Origin: Oscillospiraceae bacterium
GTDB lineage: Bacteria; Bacillota; Clostridia; UBA1381; UBA9506
Assembly (NCBI GenBank): GCA_015068855.1
Contig: SVJS01000003.1
Location: forward strand, 62,001-126,000
Reading direction: 5' to 3'
Length of the DNA stretch: 64,000 bases
Part shown: positions 39,298 to 48,066 of the stretch, piece after piece
Layout: every line of letters starts with the position of its first letter
Numbering within the stretch: position 1 is the stretch's first letter
Notes under the pieces: model-generated
The model's input: the letters and a program-made list of their open reading frames with translations, nothing else
What the model was told of the DNA's origin: nothing
Databases searched by the model: none
Translations under genes and position numbers: made by a program

Positions 39298-40809
39298 TTA
39301 TATACCCTCAAAAGCGGAAGAGGCCTCTTTTGGGCAACTTTTTTGTGTAAACAGGCTGACAAGCGGCGTTACAATAATGGAAATGGCCATGGCTGCAACG
39401 CCAAAGTTCTGTGAAAGATTGCTGGCTGCTGCAAAACTGTCTGTCAGGCTGACATATAAAGTACAACCGCCAACGACCAAAAGGCCGGAAAGCAGACCGC
39501 ACCACACACCGGCACGGCTGATTTTTTTCGAATACAGTCCCCAGATATAAGGACCGATAAAGCATCCGGCCACAACACCCCAGGAAAAAGACATGAGCTG
39601 CATAATGAAAGCAACCTTAAAGCTTGCAAAGATAAAGGATGCGGCAATAAATACGAAACACAGGGCGCGCATTAAAATCATTTGCCCTTTTTTGTTGTAA
39701 TCCGGAACAACAACAGGCAACAGGTCCACCGCAATAGCTGAGCTGGACGTCAGCACGATAGAGGAGAGGGTGGACATGGAAGCCGATAAAACAAGCAGCA
39801 AAATAACGCTTAAAATTATGTTCGTCCAGACATTGCCGGAGAGCGCATTCATCAGCATGCAAGGGATGACGGCATCAAAGTTGCCACCGTCAGGCAATGT
39901 GTTATTCAGATACAGTCGTCCAAAGGTTCCCACAGTATAGGCGCCAACGCCGATTACGAGAGCAAACACCGTGGAAACAACGGCGGCTTTTGGAATCTGC
40001 TTTTCATCGCCGATAGCATAATACTTATGTATCATCTGGGGAAGGCCTAAGGTGCCGAAGCTGGTAAGCAGAATATTCATCAGAAGAAACCGCCACTGGG
40101 AGCCGCCGGTTATGCTGATGAGTGAGGGGTCAATGGTTTTTAATTTGGCAAAACCATCGGAAAATCCGCCAACGACAGGGTTTGACACAACAACAATTAC
40201 CATAACGGTAACACCGAATAACATAATAATGCCCTGAATAAAGTCTGTAATAGTTGTGGCAAAGTAGCCACCGAGCACTAAGTAAATTGCAGTTAAAACA
40301 GCAATGATAAACATGCAGACGATATCGCCGTGAGTGCCGAAAATCGGGAATATCTGTGAAAAAAGATAACCAAGACCTTTATACACGGTGGCGCAATACG
40401 GAACAAGAAAAATGAAGATGATGAGCGCGGCATAAAGTTTCATGTTTTTGGAACCAAACCGTTTTTCAAAGAATTCCGGCATGGTGGAGGCGTGCAGGTT
40501 ATGGGTCATGTGTCTTGTCCGACGTGCCAGCAGCAGCCAGGCAAGCAGACAACCAAGCAGAGCATTGCCAATACCAATCCAGATGCCGCCGACGCCAACC
40601 GTCCAACCGGTTCGGCCGGCATAACCGATAAAAATAACGGCTGAAAAATAAGCCGTTCCATAGGAAAAGGCACTAATCCAGGGGCCAATTTTACGGCCAC
40701 CCAGTAAAAAACCATCTATCGTTTTGGCTTTTTGTGCAGTTTTTAAGCCAATGACTATCATTAAAACTGTGAAAAGAACTAAAAAGGAAAATGCAACAAG
40801 CTGTGTCAT
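39298..40809 (-). CDS. Sodium:solute symporter family transporter
   Basis: SSS-family features: FLLGGRKIGPWISAFSYGTAYFSAVIFIGYAGRTGWTVGVGGIWIGIG, about 12-13 TM helices. Confidence 0.9.
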   Translation of the reverse strand: MTQLVAFSFLVLFTVLMIVIGLKTAQKAKTIDGFLLGGRKIGPWISAFSYGTAYFSAVIFIGYAGRTGWTVGVGGIWIGIGNALLGCLLAWLLLARRTRHMTHNLHASTMPEFFEKRFGSKNMKLYAALIIFIFLVPYCATVYKGLGYLFSQIFPIFGTHGDIVCMFIIAVLTAIYLVLGGYFATTITDFIQGIIMLFGVTVMVIVVVSNPVVGGFSDGFAKLKTIDPSLISITGGSQWRFLLMNILLTSFGTLGLPQMIHKYYAIGDEKQIPKAAVVSTVFALVIGVGAYTVGTFGRLYLNNTLPDGGNFDAVIPCMLMNALSGNVWTNIILSVILLLVLSASMSTLSSIVLTSSSAIAVDLLPVVVPDYNKKGQMILMRALCFVFIAASFIFASFKVAFIMQLMSFSWGVVAGCFIGPYIWGLYSKKISRAGVWCGLLSGLLVVGGCTLYVSLTDSFAAASNLSQNFGVAAMAISIIVTPLVSLFTQKSCPKEASSAFEGI

Positions 40810-41061
40810 GAGAAACTCCGTTCCGTTAAAATGTTATCGACAAATTTTGCCATTTTTATGTTTGTTATTGTATTCGCTATTGTATAGTGAAATAAATATA
40901 CACATCTAATAATTATATAAATGTTACCGTAAAAAGTCAAGTCGTGAAACGGGATTAATCGCCTTTTTTCATGATTTTTCTGGTCGTATTTATATTTTAT
41001 GTATAATCTTCAAAAATTTGGAAGAGACTAAGAGTAAATTTAATGAAGGAGTGTGTGAATT

Positions 41062-41595
41062 ATGCAGTTAGCAGGAACAAAAACTGAGCAAAATCTGATG
41101 ACGGCTTTTGCAGGAGAATCGCAGGCGCGAAATAAATATACTTACTTTGCGTCGGTAGCTGCCAAAGAAGGGTACGAGCAGATAGCGGACATTTTTCGAA
41201 AAACAGCGGATAACGAATGTGCTCATGCTAAAATCTGGTTAAAACTGTTAGGCGGCATCAGTGATACCAAGAGTAATCTGGAAAACAGTGCTGCGGCAGA
41301 AAACAGTGAGTGGACGGAGATGTATAGCGAATTCGCCCAAACTGCAAAAGAGGAAGGGTTTGACTCTATATCACGGCTATTTACCATGGTGGCAGCCATC
41401 GAAAAAGAGCATGAGGAACGGTATCGTGCTTTGATTGAAAACGTCAAGAATAAGCAGGTTTTTGAAAAGGCGGAAGAGGAAACATGGATTTGTCGAAACT
41501 GCGGACATATTCATCGGGGTAAAAAAGCCCCCAATGTTTGCCCTGTTTGCAGTCATCCGCAAAGCTATTTTGAACTGCGGGAAACAAATTACTAA
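41062..41595 (+). CDS. Rubrerythrin
   Basis: Ferritin-like [47 protein letters not shown] and C-terminal rubredoxin [29 protein letters not shown]. Confidence 0.97.
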   Translation: MQLAGTKTEQNLMTAFAGESQARNKYTYFASVAAKEGYEQIADIFRKTADNECAHAKIWLKLLGGISDTKSNLENSAAAENSEWTEMYSEFAQTAKEEGFDSISRLFTMVAAIEKEHEERYRALIENVKNKQVFEKAEEETWICRNCGHIHRGKKAPNVCPVCSHPQSYFELRETNY

Positions 41596-41663
41596 GACTT
41601 TTGTCGCCTTGTATCGGGTTTTGACATACGATATAGTAAGGACACAAGGTATGAGGTGATGAA

Positions 41664-41837
41664 ATGTGCAGGTCAGAGCTGATTCATAGGCTGCTTTGTG
41701 CCATAGACCAGATGGAGGATGAATGCAGACGACTATGTTGCAGAAAAACGGCGAGCAGGCAGAAAGAAAAAAAGTGTTCTTCATGCCATGCATCTTCCAC
41801 TTCTGACTGTGAATGCAGGCAGCACGAAAGGCATTAA
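41664..41837 (+). CDS. Small Cys-rich ORF (57 aa, 9 Cys) downstream of rubrerythrin (not in supplied ORF list)
   Basis: gaggtgatgaaATG; MCRSELIHRLLCAIDQMEDECRRLCCRKTASRQKEKKCSSCHASSTSDCECRQHERH*; ends at a strong terminator. Confidence 0.55.
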   Translation: MCRSELIHRLLCAIDQMEDECRRLCCRKTASRQKEKKCSSCHASSTSDCECRQHERH

Positions 41838-41874
41838 AAAAGAGCTGTTCAATTTTGAACAGCTCTTTTTTAAC
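41838..41874. terminator. Bidirectional terminator
   Basis: aaaagagctgttcaattttgaacagctctttttt. Confidence 0.85.
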
Positions 41875-41876
41875 AT

Positions 41877-43067
41877 TTAACGACCAAAATCTAAAGCAAA
41901 ACGACAGAAGCTTAGCATGCCATAGAGCATGCCGCGCTCGTCAATGGTAAAGTTCGAGCGATGCAGGGGCATGGTTGCGCCAAGGGCCGGATTGCCTGTG
42001 CCCAAGTCGATATATGTCGCCGGCACTTCCTTTGCAAAATAGGCAAAATCTTCGCCGCCCATGTTGGGAACGGTGTTAATGATCACATTGTCCTCGCCTA
42101 AAATGTCACTTGCCGATTGATGCACAGCATCGGTAATGGCAGTGTCATTAATCAGCGGCGGATAGCGGAACCCAAAATCAAAGTCGCAAGTTGCCCCGAA
42201 GGCTGCGGCGTATTGATGTGCAATCTCTTCCATTCTCTTTGCAATCTCACGACGAACCGTTTCGTTAAAGGTGCGGACGGTTCCGCCAATGTAGGCATCA
42301 TCGGGAATGACATTAAAACTGGTGCCTGCATGGAATTTGTTAACGGAAATCAGGTGCTTTTCCAGAGGCGTTGTGTATCGCGCGGAAAGAGTATACCATG
42401 CGTTTACAATTTGCGTACCGATGACAATGGGGTCAATGCAATTATGAGGCCATGCACCATGGCCGCCGCGACCGTGAATGGTTAGATTAAAGTCATCAGG
42501 AGAGGCCATGAGTTCCCCGTATTTGAGAGAAATTTTGCCAACAGGAACGTCATTGGTCACATGAGCAGCAATAGCGGCATCCACTTTGGGATTTTCCAAA
42601 ACACCGGCAGCAATCATTGGCTCGGCGCCGCCCTCAAATTCCTCATTAGGCTGGAAAACAAGCTTGACGTTGCAGAGGAGTTTGTCGCGGAACTGCATTA
42701 ACAGGGCAGCGGTTCCCAGTAGCATCGCAACATGGGCATCGTGACCGCAGGCATGCATCATGCCATCAATTTCCGAGGCAAAGGGGCAGTCAGGATTTTC
42801 CTGCATGGGAAGAGCGTCCATGTCGGCACGTATCAGCAGAGTTTTTGCATTTTTATCGGTTTCAATCAAAGCAACAACACCGGTCGTGGCAATGCCTCGC
42901 TGATAGGGGATGCCCAAACGGTCTAATTGTGCGCATATAAAATCCGAGGTTTTGAATTCAGAAAAGCCAATTTCAGGCGTTTTATGAATATGACGGCGGT
43001 AGCTGATGACATCATCCAAAATGGCTTCGGCCGCCTGATGCAGAACTTGATTTTGAACTGTTTCCAT
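41877..43067 (-). CDS. M20-family amidohydrolase (hippurate hydrolase/N-acyl amino acid amidohydrolase-like)
   Basis: RADMDALPMQE, MHACGHDAHVAMLLGTA, NTVPNMGGEDFAYFA; start METVQNQ at 43067 with an RBS. Confidence 0.92.
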   Translation of the reverse strand: METVQNQVLHQAAEAILDDVISYRRHIHKTPEIGFSEFKTSDFICAQLDRLGIPYQRGIATTGVVALIETDKNAKTLLIRADMDALPMQENPDCPFASEIDGMMHACGHDAHVAMLLGTAALLMQFRDKLLCNVKLVFQPNEEFEGGAEPMIAAGVLENPKVDAAIAAHVTNDVPVGKISLKYGELMASPDDFNLTIHGRGGHGAWPHNCIDPIVIGTQIVNAWYTLSARYTTPLEKHLISVNKFHAGTSFNVIPDDAYIGGTVRTFNETVRREIAKRMEEIAHQYAAAFGATCDFDFGFRYPPLINDTAITDAVHQSASDILGEDNVIINTVPNMGGEDFAYFAKEVPATYIDLGTGNPALGATMPLHRSNFTIDERGMLYGMLSFCRFALDFGR

Positions 43068-43077
43068 AAAGAACCTC

Positions 43078-43695
43078 CTAATAAACACGGAATACGCCGG
43101 AAACGACGCCTAAAATTTTCACATCACGAACTAAAATGGGGGATAAAGCATCATTTTCCGGTTGCAGACGGATATGATCCTTTTCCTTATAAAAAGTCTT
43201 CACGGTTGCAGAATCATCAAGTAAGGCAACAACAATGTCGCCGTCACGGGCGGTGTTCTGCTGCGTCACAATGACATAGTCACCATGGAGAATGCCGGCA
43301 TTAATCATGCTATCGCCCTTAACTTTTAACATAAAGACATTTTTGTTGTGGGCAAACACCATAGGCAGGGGGAAGGTATCTGTGACATTTTCCTCTGCTA
43401 AAATCGGCGCACCGGCAGCAACGCTACCGATAACGGGGACGGAAAGATATTCAGCGATGGGCTCGGCCATGCGCTCGGTTTCGGTTCCTGTTAAACGGAT
43501 AGAACGGTTTTTGGAGCCATCCTTAACCAGAAGACCTTTTGATTCTAAATTTTTCAGATAATTATGTACTGTTGAAGGGGATTTCAGACCAATGGCAGAA
43601 CAAATTTCACGAATGGAGGGGGGATAGCCCTTGTCGCGCACCTGCTCATTAATAAACTCTAAAATCTCATTTTCACGATTAATGCGTTTAGCCAT
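43078..43695 (-). CDS. lexA: LexA repressor
   Basis: Winged helix GYPPSIREICSAIGLKSPSTVHNYLKNLESKGLL, Ala-Gly cleavage site SVAAGAP, Ser-Lys dyad GDSMINAGI ... DGDIVVALLDDSATVKTFYKE. Confidence 0.97.
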   Translation of the reverse strand: MAKRINRENEILEFINEQVRDKGYPPSIREICSAIGLKSPSTVHNYLKNLESKGLLVKDGSKNRSIRLTGTETERMAEPIAEYLSVPVIGSVAAGAPILAEENVTDTFPLPMVFAHNKNVFMLKVKGDSMINAGILHGDYVIVTQQNTARDGDIVVALLDDSATVKTFYKEKDHIRLQPENDALSPILVRDVKILGVVSGVFRVY

Positions 43696-43774
43696 AATTG
43701 CACCCTTTCTATATAGCAATAGGTAAGTGAATCACTCATATACATTCATTATATCACACTTTATATCAAAATGC

Positions 43775-43786
43775 AAACTTTTGTTC
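43775..43786 (-). promoter_or_regulatory. Candidate LexA (SOS) box in the lexA promoter
   Basis: Plus-strand AAAC-tttt-GTTC (minus GAAC-aaaa-GTTT), 7 of 8 matches to GAACN4GTTC; overlaps the -35 of minus-strand TTTGCA-N18-TATAAT. Confidence 0.6.
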
Positions 43787-43839
43787 TATTTTTGAGAAAA
43801 AATGTTGATGGACTTTCTTTTCTGCCTGGGGTTTCTATG

Positions 43840-44730
43840 TTATATGCTTGCACTTTCAAGCCGTTGTTTGATGGATTTAATATACTCACGGGGGGACATA
43901 CCGGTCACGGTTTTGAATTGCTTGGAAAAGTGATGTACGTTATTATAGCCTAATTTTTGGGAAATTTCTGTTATATTCATTTCTCCCTGACGGAGCAATT
44001 GCTTTGCGTGATTGATTTTAAGATTGCGGAAGTAGGTGATCACGCCCATACCGGTGCTTTTATGAAATGCACGTTTTAAGTCGCTGGTGCTCTTCATGAT
44101 AGCTGCTGCAATGTCAGAAACAAGAAGGTTTTTGTGCAGATTCAGATTCATATATTCAATGGCTTCGGAAGTGGTGGAACGGTTGCTTTTGTTTTCTGTG
44201 CGGGGGAAGGTTTTTTTACTTAATCTGGTGTACAACAGCAAAATCAATTCCTCAAGGTAGACTTTAATCAGCTGCTCTGAGGCATCATCTCCGCTTTTTG
44301 TCAGGCATGTTGTGTAGGGGTCATCAAGAGGGTTGGTGAACGCTTTTTTGGCAAGCTCAATTATTTTTGCGATAAGCAAGGTCTCGTTTTCGTGAAGTGG
44401 TGTTATCAGGTTATCAAACAACTCCATAGCCAAAGAATGGCATTTGAAAGTGATGACGGCAGCATTGGGCGGAAAGTTGCCGTTTGCCTTTAAGTTATGA
44501 TGTTGCATAGGTCTGTGAAAGACGATGTTGCCACATTTTACATCTTTCCATTGACCGTCTGAAAAGATTCCCACTTCGCCTTTGTCTACGTATACAAGCT
44601 CCCAGAAATCGTGTTGCTCGCCTGTAAAAATATAGTTTTTAACGTATTCAAAATAATGAACAGTTATAATGCCCTCGATATCAAAAACATTGTTGAGCTT
44701 TGTTACAGTAAATTCACTCATGCGTTTCAC
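43840..44730 (-). CDS. AraC-family transcriptional regulator
   Basis: C-terminal double HTH: VSDIAAAIMKSTSDLKRAFHKSTGMGVITYFRNLKINHAKQLLRQGEMNITEISQKLGYNNVHHFSKQFKTVTGMSPREY. Confidence 0.95.
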   Translation of the reverse strand: MKRMSEFTVTKLNNVFDIEGIITVHYFEYVKNYIFTGEQHDFWELVYVDKGEVGIFSDGQWKDVKCGNIVFHRPMQHHNLKANGNFPPNAAVITFKCHSLAMELFDNLITPLHENETLLIAKIIELAKKAFTNPLDDPYTTCLTKSGDDASEQLIKVYLEELILLLYTRLSKKTFPRTENKSNRSTTSEAIEYMNLNLHKNLLVSDIAAAIMKSTSDLKRAFHKSTGMGVITYFRNLKINHAKQLLRQGEMNITEISQKLGYNNVHHFSKQFKTVTGMSPREYIKSIKQRLESASI

Positions 44731-44751
44731 CTCGCTAAATTTATATTATTG

Positions 44752-44844
44752 TATCAAAAATTGTATAAAAATGCAACCAAATATATAAATTTAGGATACA
44801 TTTGGATAAAGACACAAGCTTAAAAGTGTGATACAATTTTTGAT
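44752..44844. promoter_or_regulatory. Divergent promoter region with a 15-bp inverted repeat pair
   Basis: TATCAAAAATTGTAT (44752-44766) and its exact reverse complement ATACAATTTTTGATA (44830-44844). Confidence 0.5.
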
Positions 44845-44871
44845 AATAAGAACAAGAAGGGGAGGGCCGGA

Positions 44872-45960
44872 ATGGATCCAAAAGAACAATACAGACAGGC
44901 GTGCAAGGCATTCTTTGGTAATGAACCCATAGCGGATATTACCCCATACGGAGAGGGACACATCAATACCACCATGCTTGTCTGCATAAACAGTACAAGA
45001 TACATATTGCAGCGTATGAATACAACTGTTTTTCCGTCACCGGATGATGTAATGCATAACATTTACGGCGTGACAAGTCATTTAAGGGCTAAGGGAAAGG
45101 AAACATTGGAGGTTGTTCCCACCATCAACGGCGAGTTATATTGTAAGCATGAGACCGGTTGTTACCGCCTGTATAGATTTATAGAAAATACTGTGACGTA
45201 TCAGAGCTGTCCGGATGCAAAGACCTTGTATTATGCGGGAAAAGCATTTGGTGAATTTCAAAATGATCTTTGTGATTTTGAAGTGTCAAGCTTAAAAGAA
45301 ATTATTCCTGATTTTCATAACACTCCGAAACGGTTTGAAGCTTTTGAAAAAGCTGTGCAGGATGACGCTTGCAAAAGACTGGCCGGCTGTGTGGGCGAGG
45401 TTCAGTTTGTCATGCAACGAAAGAACACATATTCAGGGATTGTTGATGCGCTTGCTTGCGGTGCAATTCCGGTGCGTATTACCCATAACGATACAAAACT
45501 CAATAACATCCTTATGGATAGGGATACAAATAAAGCACGGGCGATCATCGACCTTGATACTGTCATGCCGGGGTCCCTGCTTTATGATTTTGGGGATGCC
45601 ATTCGTTTTGGAGCCTCAACAGGTGCAGAGGATGAAAAGGAACTTGCGTTAATCCGCTTTGATATTGAGGCTTTTAAGGCCTATGCCGACGGATATCTTG
45701 AAGCGTTGCGGGGTAGCATAACCGAGCAGGAAACGGAGCTTATGCCATATAGTGCGTACCTTATGACAATGGAATGCGGCATGCGGTTTTTAACGGATTA
45801 TCTGGCGGGAGACGTGTATTTTTCAACTCGTTATCCTGACCACAATCTGGTACGTTGCAGGACACAATTTAAGCTTGCTTCGGAAATGGAGAAGCAGTTT
45901 GACACTATGAAGCATATATGCTATGCGGCAGTCCGCAAGCAGAACAAACCGGAGGTGTAA
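44872..45960 (+). CDS. Aminoglycoside-phosphotransferase-fold kinase, N-acetylhexosamine 1-kinase (NahK)-like
   Basis: YGEGHINTTMLV..., catalytic RITHNDTKLNNILMDRDTNKARAIIDLDTVMPGSLLYDFGDAIRFG. Confidence 0.8.
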   Translation: MDPKEQYRQACKAFFGNEPIADITPYGEGHINTTMLVCINSTRYILQRMNTTVFPSPDDVMHNIYGVTSHLRAKGKETLEVVPTINGELYCKHETGCYRLYRFIENTVTYQSCPDAKTLYYAGKAFGEFQNDLCDFEVSSLKEIIPDFHNTPKRFEAFEKAVQDDACKRLAGCVGEVQFVMQRKNTYSGIVDALACGAIPVRITHNDTKLNNILMDRDTNKARAIIDLDTVMPGSLLYDFGDAIRFGASTGAEDEKELALIRFDIEAFKAYADGYLEALRGSITEQETELMPYSAYLMTMECGMRFLTDYLAGDVYFSTRYPDHNLVRCRTQFKLASEMEKQFDTMKHICYAAVRKQNKPEV

Positions 45961-45963
45961 TGT

Positions 45964-47028
45964 ATGGGCACAACAACAGTTCTTAAAAATCTCAGCATTA
46001 GCGGAGAGATTGCAGATGTTATATGTGAAAACGGCGTCATTACCTCTGTGGGTAAAACGAGCCTTGCAGGCATTGACTTTGGAGGCAAACGGGCATATCC
46101 CGGCCTTGTTGATATTCATACCCACGGAATGGGTGGCATGGACACGATGGATGCAGAGATTGTGTCTCTTGCAAAACTGTATGCCAAAAGCGGAACAACA
46201 TCTTTCATGCCGACAACGATGACGGCAGACAAACATTCCATACAAAAGGTTCTGGAAGCGGAATCGGTTTGTGCTGATGGTGCAGAGGTGATAGGCTTTC
46301 ATCTGGAAGGACCCTACATAAACGCAGAATTAATTGGTGCACAAAACCCCGACCATGTACGCCTTCCCGATTACAGCGAGATAGAAGCTTATAAAAACAT
46401 AGGTATGATAACAATAGCTCCTGAGCTTGATGGGGCAATGGAATGTATTAAAAAGGCAAATGCTGTCATTTCCCTTGGACACACAGCAGCAGACTATGAA
46501 ACCGGGTTACAAGCAGCAAAGATGGGTGCAAAATGCCTGACGCACACTTTTAATGCCATGCTTCCGATTCATCACAGAATGCCCGGCCTGGTGGGCGCGG
46601 CGTTGGATGCGGATATGTATGTGCAGGTAATCTGCGACGGAATCCACATCCATCCGGCTGTTATAAGGATGTTGTATAAGCTTTTTGGTGCAGATAAAAT
46701 GGTGCTTATAAGCGACTCGATGCGTGCAACAGGATTAGACGATGGAAACTATGATTTGGGTGGACAGATCATGACGGTGCAGGGTGGTGTTGCAAGAACA
46801 GCTGACGGGGCACTTGCAGGCAGCACATCAACATTATTTGAGTGTGTAAAAAATGCTATCCGCTTTGGTATTCCGTCAGAGGATGCTTTTAAGATGGCAT
46901 CAGAAACACCGGCTAAGTTAATGGGCATAAACAAGGGGAAGCTTGCGGTGGGATTTGATTGCGATATAATTGTTTTAGATGATAAGGACGAGCTTGACAG
47001 CGTAATCGTTAGAGGAACAGTGATATAG
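45964..47028 (+). CDS. nagA: N-acetylglucosamine-6-phosphate deacetylase
   Basis: AYPGLVDIHTHGMGGMDTMD, GFHLEGPYIN, ISLGHTAADYETG, THTFNAMLPIHHRMPGLVGAAL. Confidence 0.95.
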   Translation: MGTTTVLKNLSISGEIADVICENGVITSVGKTSLAGIDFGGKRAYPGLVDIHTHGMGGMDTMDAEIVSLAKLYAKSGTTSFMPTTMTADKHSIQKVLEAESVCADGAEVIGFHLEGPYINAELIGAQNPDHVRLPDYSEIEAYKNIGMITIAPELDGAMECIKKANAVISLGHTAADYETGLQAAKMGAKCLTHTFNAMLPIHHRMPGLVGAALDADMYVQVICDGIHIHPAVIRMLYKLFGADKMVLISDSMRATGLDDGNYDLGGQIMTVQGGVARTADGALAGSTSTLFECVKNAIRFGIPSEDAFKMASETPAKLMGINKGKLAVGFDCDIIVLDDKDELDSVIVRGTVI

Positions 47029-47040
47029 CGGAGGTTAAGT

Positions 47041-47997
47041 ATGGGTACTGTTATAGCGTATGCAAAAGATCATGCAATGAGAGAAACTGACGCAAGTGAC
47101 AGAAATACGCGTTCTGCTATGTCAATAGGGATTGATATCGGCGGGATGAGTGTAAAGCTTGGCGTTGTCGATCACGATACGATTATCGATAAGAGGGTCG
47201 TGAAAGTAGATAAAACATCTACGGCGGAGGAAATCGTTCATAATCTCGTCAATGTGTGCAAGGAATTCATGGAGACATATTCCATCTGCAAAATCGGCGT
47301 AGGCACGCCCGGTATCATTTCAAACGGAAAGGTCAGTGCGGCAAATCTGCCGTTTAAGGAGTTTAATCTTGCTGAGGCACTTGAAAACAGGCTTAACCTT
47401 CCTGTAAAAATTGAAAATGATGCCAATTGTGCAGCGCTGGGCGAATCAAAAGCAGGGGGCTCTAAGGGAGCTAAAAATTCAATGCTGATCACGTTGGGAA
47501 CCGGTATAGGTGGCGGCATAATCATTAATAATGCAATATACAGAGGCAGAGGAAATGCAGGGGAGATAGGCCATTTGTGCCTTGAACCCGGTGGCAAACA
47601 ATGTCATTGCGGAAAACAAGGATGCTGGGAACAGTTTGCATCGGTTACGGCCCTGATTAACATGACCAATGATGCCATCAAAGAAAATCCGGGCAGCATT
47701 CTTGCCGGAATCGCCCTTACAAGCGGAGAAGTAAGCGGCGAGACGGTGTTTTTAGGAGTGGAACAGGATTGTGAGGTTGCAAAAAAGGTTCTTGATAGTT
47801 ATGTGATCTATTTGGCTGAGGGGATTAATAGCCTTATCAGTATCTTTGATCCGGAAATGATTTTGCTGTCCGGTGGTTTGTCAAACGCAGGCGATCAGCT
47901 GCTTGCGCCACTTAAAGAAAAAATCAATTCTGATACAGTTGTATCTGTTTCCGTGCTGAAAAACGACGCCGGCCTGATCGGGGCGGCAAATTTATAG
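47041..47997 (+). CDS. ROK-family sugar kinase
   Basis: MSIGIDIGGMSVKLGVV, ITLGTGIGGGIIIN, GEIGHLCLEPGGKQCHCGKQGCWEQFAS. Confidence 0.95.
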   Translation: MGTVIAYAKDHAMRETDASDRNTRSAMSIGIDIGGMSVKLGVVDHDTIIDKRVVKVDKTSTAEEIVHNLVNVCKEFMETYSICKIGVGTPGIISNGKVSAANLPFKEFNLAEALENRLNLPVKIENDANCAALGESKAGGSKGAKNSMLITLGTGIGGGIIINNAIYRGRGNAGEIGHLCLEPGGKQCHCGKQGCWEQFASVTALINMTNDAIKENPGSILAGIALTSGEVSGETVFLGVEQDCEVAKKVLDSYVIYLAEGINSLISIFDPEMILLSGGLSNAGDQLLAPLKEKINSDTVVSVSVLKNDAGLIGAANL

Positions 47998-48002
47998 ACA
48001 TA

Positions 48003-48042
48003 AAAACCCGTCTTAAACAGAATGTTTAGGACGGGTTTTTAT
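48003..48042. terminator. Bidirectional terminator
   Basis: aaaacccgtcttaaacagaatgtttaggacgggttttt. Confidence 0.85.
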
Positions 48043-48066
48043 GAGACAACGGTCGCGATATATACT

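Noticed and set aside
45823-46302. 159-aa minus-strand Cys/His-rich ORF
   Set aside because: Antisense to the NahK-like and nagA genes; Cys/His content is an antisense-frame artefact.
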